64,000 nt of DNA from Flavisolibacter tropicus. GTDB lineage: Bacteria; Bacteroidota; Bacteroidia; Chitinophagales; Chitinophagaceae. The stretch spans positions 2,221,001 to 2,285,000 of the forward strand of contig NZ_CP011390.1 in the NCBI RefSeq assembly GCF_001644645.1, in the 5' to 3' direction. Every line of letters starts with the position of its first letter. The stretch's first letter is position 1. A program made the position numbers and the translations under genes. Shown one piece after another: positions 59,858-64,000 of this stretch. The notes beneath the pieces were generated by a model. The model was not told the origin of the DNA. It did not search any database and saw nothing but the letters and a program-made list of their open reading frames with translations.

Positions 59858-60613
59858 TTACTTTACTTCAACTGAATCTACTAGTTCAGCGTCAACCAAG
59901 ATACGACCGCAGTTCTCACACACCATTACTTTCTTGCGTTGTTTGATCTCGCTTTGTTTTTGAGGAGGAATAGAATAGAAACAACCACCACAAGCATCAC
60001 GCTCTACCGGCACTACGGCTAAGCCATTACGATAGTTCTTGCGAATCTTTTCATAGCTAGCCAACAAGCGATCATCTACATGACTGCGAGCAGCTTCAGC
60101 TGATTTTAAGAATTGCGCTTCTTCCTTTTCGGTAGATGCAATGATCTTTTCTAACTCACCCTTCTTGCTGTTTAAAACACCTTCTTTTGTATTTAAAGCC
60201 TTTTTCGCTTTTTCTAAAGCTTGTGCCTTTTCAGCAATTTCTTCATTAGCATCTTTGATGTGCTTTTCACACAACTTGATTTCAAGTTGCTGCATTTCAA
60301 TCTCTTTATTGATAGCTTCAAACTCACGGTTATTCTTTACATTCTCGCTATCTTTTTCATATTTCTTCAACAAGCCCTCAGCTTCTTTTATAGCCTCTTT
60401 CTTTTGAGAAATAAACTCGGTAATACCGTTAATTTCTTCTTCAATACGCAATTGACGTGCGTGCAAACCTTGGATCTCATCTTCCAAGTCTGCCACTTCC
60501 ATTGGTAATTCACCTTTCAGGATGCGGATTTCATCAAGTTTGCTATCAACTTTTTGAAGATTAACCAGTGAAGTAAGTTTCTCTTCTACAGAGTATTCTT
60601 TAACGTTTGCCAT
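59858..60613 (-). CDS. Coiled-coil zinc-ribbon protein (CT398-like)
   Basis: A 251-residue protein. The first ~190 residues are a long antiparallel coiled coil (DEIRILKGELPMEVADLEDEIQGL; ENVKNNREFEAINKEIEMQQLEIKLCEKHIKDANEEIAEKAQ). The C-terminal zinc ribbon has Cys pairs in CGGCFYSIPP and CENCGRILV. NREF.A...E is typical of CT398-like proteins. Proposed roles are in flagellar or sigma-54-linked processes in other phyla; here no evidence points to one. The N-terminal ANVKEYSVEEKL is the usual start. Confidence 0.88.
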   Translation of the reverse strand: MANVKEYSVEEKLTSLVNLQKVDSKLDEIRILKGELPMEVADLEDEIQGLHARQLRIEEEINGITEFISQKKEAIKEAEGLLKKYEKDSENVKNNREFEAINKEIEMQQLEIKLCEKHIKDANEEIAEKAQALEKAKKALNTKEGVLNSKKGELEKIIASTEKEEAQFLKSAEAARSHVDDRLLASYEKIRKNYRNGLAVVPVERDACGGCFYSIPPQKQSEIKQRKKVMVCENCGRILVDAELVDSVEVK

Positions 60614-60713
60614 TATTGAGATTGTAATTTTAAGTTTGTGGTCTATAAATATATAATACCAGCTTTATTTCTTTATACATCAACCCTGTTTATCCCAAAA
60701 CTTCATTCTCTTC

Positions 60714-61814
60714 TTATACAAAATACTGTATGGGATTCGTGTTGATGCTTGTTTTAAGGACGGCAAAGGTAGGGAATTTTTTGGCGATCAAATCATGCAA
60801 TAACTCCACTGTATATTGCTCACTTTCATAATGTCCAATATCTGCGATCACCATTTTCCCTTCAGCATCAAAAAACTCATGGTATTTAACATCGGCTGTA
60901 ATATAAAAGTCAGCACCATCACTTAAAGCTTTTTTAATAAGAAATGCCCCTGCTCCACCGCACAAGGCTACTTTTTTTACCTTTTTACCTGTGAGCGGTG
61001 TATGCCGAACCGCCCCACACTGGAAAGTATCTTTTATTTGCTTCAGGAAATCATTTTCTTCCATAGGAAAAGGTAGCTCCCCAATAACACCCGACCCAAT
61101 GCCCCAATGAACATTTTCCATGGTAAAAATATCATACGCTACTTCTTCGTAGGGATGATTTTCTATTAACGCTTTTACCACTTGCTGCTCTAAGTAAAAA
61201 GGATAAACGATCTCAATCTTTGTTTCTTCTTCTTCATGCAGTTTTCCAATCTCTCCTACATAGGGATCTGCACCCTTTTCGGCTTTGAAAGTTCCAACAC
61301 CTTTGCTATTAAAACTACAATCTGAATATTGACCTATATGTCCAGCACCAGCAGCAAAAACAGCATCACGTACTTCATTGGCCTTATTATTAGGCGCAAA
61401 GGTTATCAGGCGGCGTAATATCTTTTGCTTAGGACTTAAAACAGCTGTATTGGTAAGTCCCAGCTTTTCAGACATTTTACCATTAACGCCTAATAATACA
61501 TTGTCCATGTTGGTGTGAGCCGCATAGATAGCTATATCGTTCTTAATAGCCTCCATGATTACCTGTTCAACATAGTTTTTACCTGTAATGCTCTTAAGTC
61601 CACCAAATATGATAGGATGATGTGCAACAACGAGATTACAACCGTTTTCTTTAGCTTCCCGCAGGACGTCCACGGTGACGTCGAGGGTGGTGAGCACCCC
61701 GGTGCAGGCGGTGTGGGGGGTACCGGTGAGCAGGCCACAGTTGTCGTACGCTTCCTGCAGGGCGGTGGGGGCAAACTGCTCCAGGCTGTTTACCAATTCG
61801 TGAATGAAAACCAT
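60714..61814 (-). CDS. Nif3-like dinuclear metal centre hexameric protein
   Basis: A 366-residue NIF3-family protein. It contains LEQFAPTALQEAYDNCGLLTG at the N-terminus, LVVAHHPIIFGGLKSITG (metal-binding His pair), an inserted PII-like middle domain, GGAGAFLIKKALSDGADFYITADVKYHEFFDA and DIGHYESEQYTVELLHDLI (C-terminal metal ligands). The long form with the inserted domain is usual here. The frame stays open to 62087 through the 5S gene, but the conserved start is ATG 61814. The first ~45 codons are strikingly GC rich, unlike the rest. Confidence 0.92.
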   Translation of the reverse strand: MVFIHELVNSLEQFAPTALQEAYDNCGLLTGTPHTACTGVLTTLDVTVDVLREAKENGCNLVVAHHPIIFGGLKSITGKNYVEQVIMEAIKNDIAIYAAHTNMDNVLLGVNGKMSEKLGLTNTAVLSPKQKILRRLITFAPNNKANEVRDAVFAAGAGHIGQYSDCSFNSKGVGTFKAEKGADPYVGEIGKLHEEEETKIEIVYPFYLEQQVVKALIENHPYEEVAYDIFTMENVHWGIGSGVIGELPFPMEENDFLKQIKDTFQCGAVRHTPLTGKKVKKVALCGGAGAFLIKKALSDGADFYITADVKYHEFFDAEGKMVIADIGHYESEQYTVELLHDLIAKKFPTFAVLKTSINTNPIQYFV

Positions 61815-61909
61815 GCCGGCAAGGTAGGGGATTTTGGGGGAAGTAACGTCTCCGGCGCGCTGCGGGGGGAAAAGCCCCTTTGGCAGTCGGGGGGAAGGGG
61901 GGGTAAACG
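61815..61909. repeat. GC-rich leader with G/C runs upstream of the Nif3-like gene
   Basis: In Nif3 sense: CCCCCCTTCCCCCCGACTGC, CAAAGGGGCTTTTCCCCCC and GCAGCGCGCCGGAG before the ATG. Runs of five to seven C/G and a CCCC-AAAGGGG core resemble the GC palindromic elements of the window. The rRNA terminator lies at its upstream side. Confidence 0.5.
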
Positions 61910-61931
61910 AAAAAAGCCTCCGTGCGGAGGC
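61910..61931 (-). terminator. rRNA operon terminator
   Basis: Minus strand GCCTCCG-CA-CGGAGGC, a 7-bp GC-rich stem, followed by TTTTTTCG. About 20 bases past the end of the 5S gene. Confidence 0.85.
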
Positions 61932-61952
61932 ACGAAGGCTTTTAAAAGAAAT

Positions 61953-62062
61953 ATGGCAGCTACCTACTCTCCCGCATTGTGGTGCAGTACCATCGGCCAT
62001 GAGGGGCTTAACTTCTCTGTTCGGTATGGGAAGAGGTGAACACCCTCGGCAAAACCACCATA
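61953..62062 (-). rRNA. rrf: 5S ribosomal RNA
   Basis: Minus strand has the conserved 5S features: TATGGTGGTTTTGCCGAGGG at the 5' end, the loop B/C region ATACCGAACAGAGAAGTTAA, GATGGTACTGCACC and the 3' GTGGGAGAGTAGGTAGCTGC-type end with GGGAGAGTAGGT. About 110 nt; ends are accurate to a few bases. It follows 23S rRNA after ~80 bases. Confidence 0.93.
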
Positions 62063-62140
62063 AAAAGGTCAGTCTGTTTCGAGACAATAAGGTAACATAT
62101 TGGAAAAAAAGTTGGTAGCCGGAGTACTATAAAATAAAAA

Positions 62141-64000
<1,860 letters not shown>

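Noticed and set aside
61815..62087. Extended frame upstream of the Nif3-like start, reaching into the 5S rRNA
   Set aside because: The extension is encoded by the 5S gene, the terminator and G/C runs; family members begin at MVFIHELVN (61814).

Overview
The window is a stretch of a Bacteroidota chromosome, most probably from the family Chitinophagaceae. The placement rests on TTTG-N19-TAnnTTTG promoters and few Shine-Dalgarno sites, a type IX secretion C-terminal domain, lipoproteins and S74 tail-fibre proteins with short N-terminal signals, DUF892, DUF6496 and BrkB genes, and a moderate GC content. The family assignment is inference; the phylum is well supported. No prophage, IS element, CRISPR array or tRNA gene was found. 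The right edge enters an rRNA operon on the minus strand (23S partial, then 5S).

Layout. 1-0.8 kb: the end of a nudK-type Nudix gene, coupled to a DUF4406 gene. 0.9-7.3 kb (minus): an AI-2E family transporter, an SMP-30 lactonase, and a bacterial NHEJ pair (three-domain LigD, Ku) downstream of a frame-disrupted FMN-binding stress protein. 7.5-21.6 kb: a dense set of small stress-type genes (DUF892 ferritin-like, low-affinity iron permease, topoisomerase IB, DUF6496 basic protein, DUF2383, Csp-like Cys-rich protein, lmo0937-like, BrkB, DUF1328, holin-like, YtxH). Within it lies a minus-strand operon of rpoN, an NtrC-like activator (frame disrupted), a degenerate GHKL protein and a receiver-PAS-histidine kinase. 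Many of the small genes share an upstream motif close to TTGGTACGATTNTTTAA, which resembles the -24 half of a sigma-54 promoter. This is the best candidate here for an undescribed regulon.

21.6-36.4 kb is mostly housekeeping: a citrate synthase of mitochondrial type, an LptF/LptG permease, trpS, a deoxynucleoside kinase, a frame-disrupted DUF922 gene, pckA, pepP, pssA, purS and rsmI, followed by a sorbosone-type dehydrogenase lipoprotein and a dihaem cytochrome lipoprotein. 36.5-42.7 kb is largely exported proteins (M23 peptidase, T9SS cargo, S74 tail-fibre protein, PepSY-like protein, M1 aminopeptidase). 42.9-49.4 kb (minus) carries a cobalamin adenosyltransferase, two ABC systems, DUF1003, a HEAT-repeat protein and tgt. 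49.5-60.6 kb carries a GT2 glycosyltransferase, a second DUF892 gene, rsmG, a LolD-like ATPase, DUF2795, fabI, a cassette of TPR-AAA, TPR-membrane and small membrane proteins, recN, and a coiled-coil zinc-ribbon protein. A Nif3-family gene then precedes the rRNA genes.

Two non-coding patterns stand out. Short GC-rich palindromic elements sit directly after stop codons in a fixed orientation, giving stop-element-terminator-element-stop at convergent gene pairs; one copy has become part of the rsmI N-terminus. Three genes are each broken by exactly one missing G in a G run, which suggests either systematic homopolymer undercalling in the assembly or real slippage sites.
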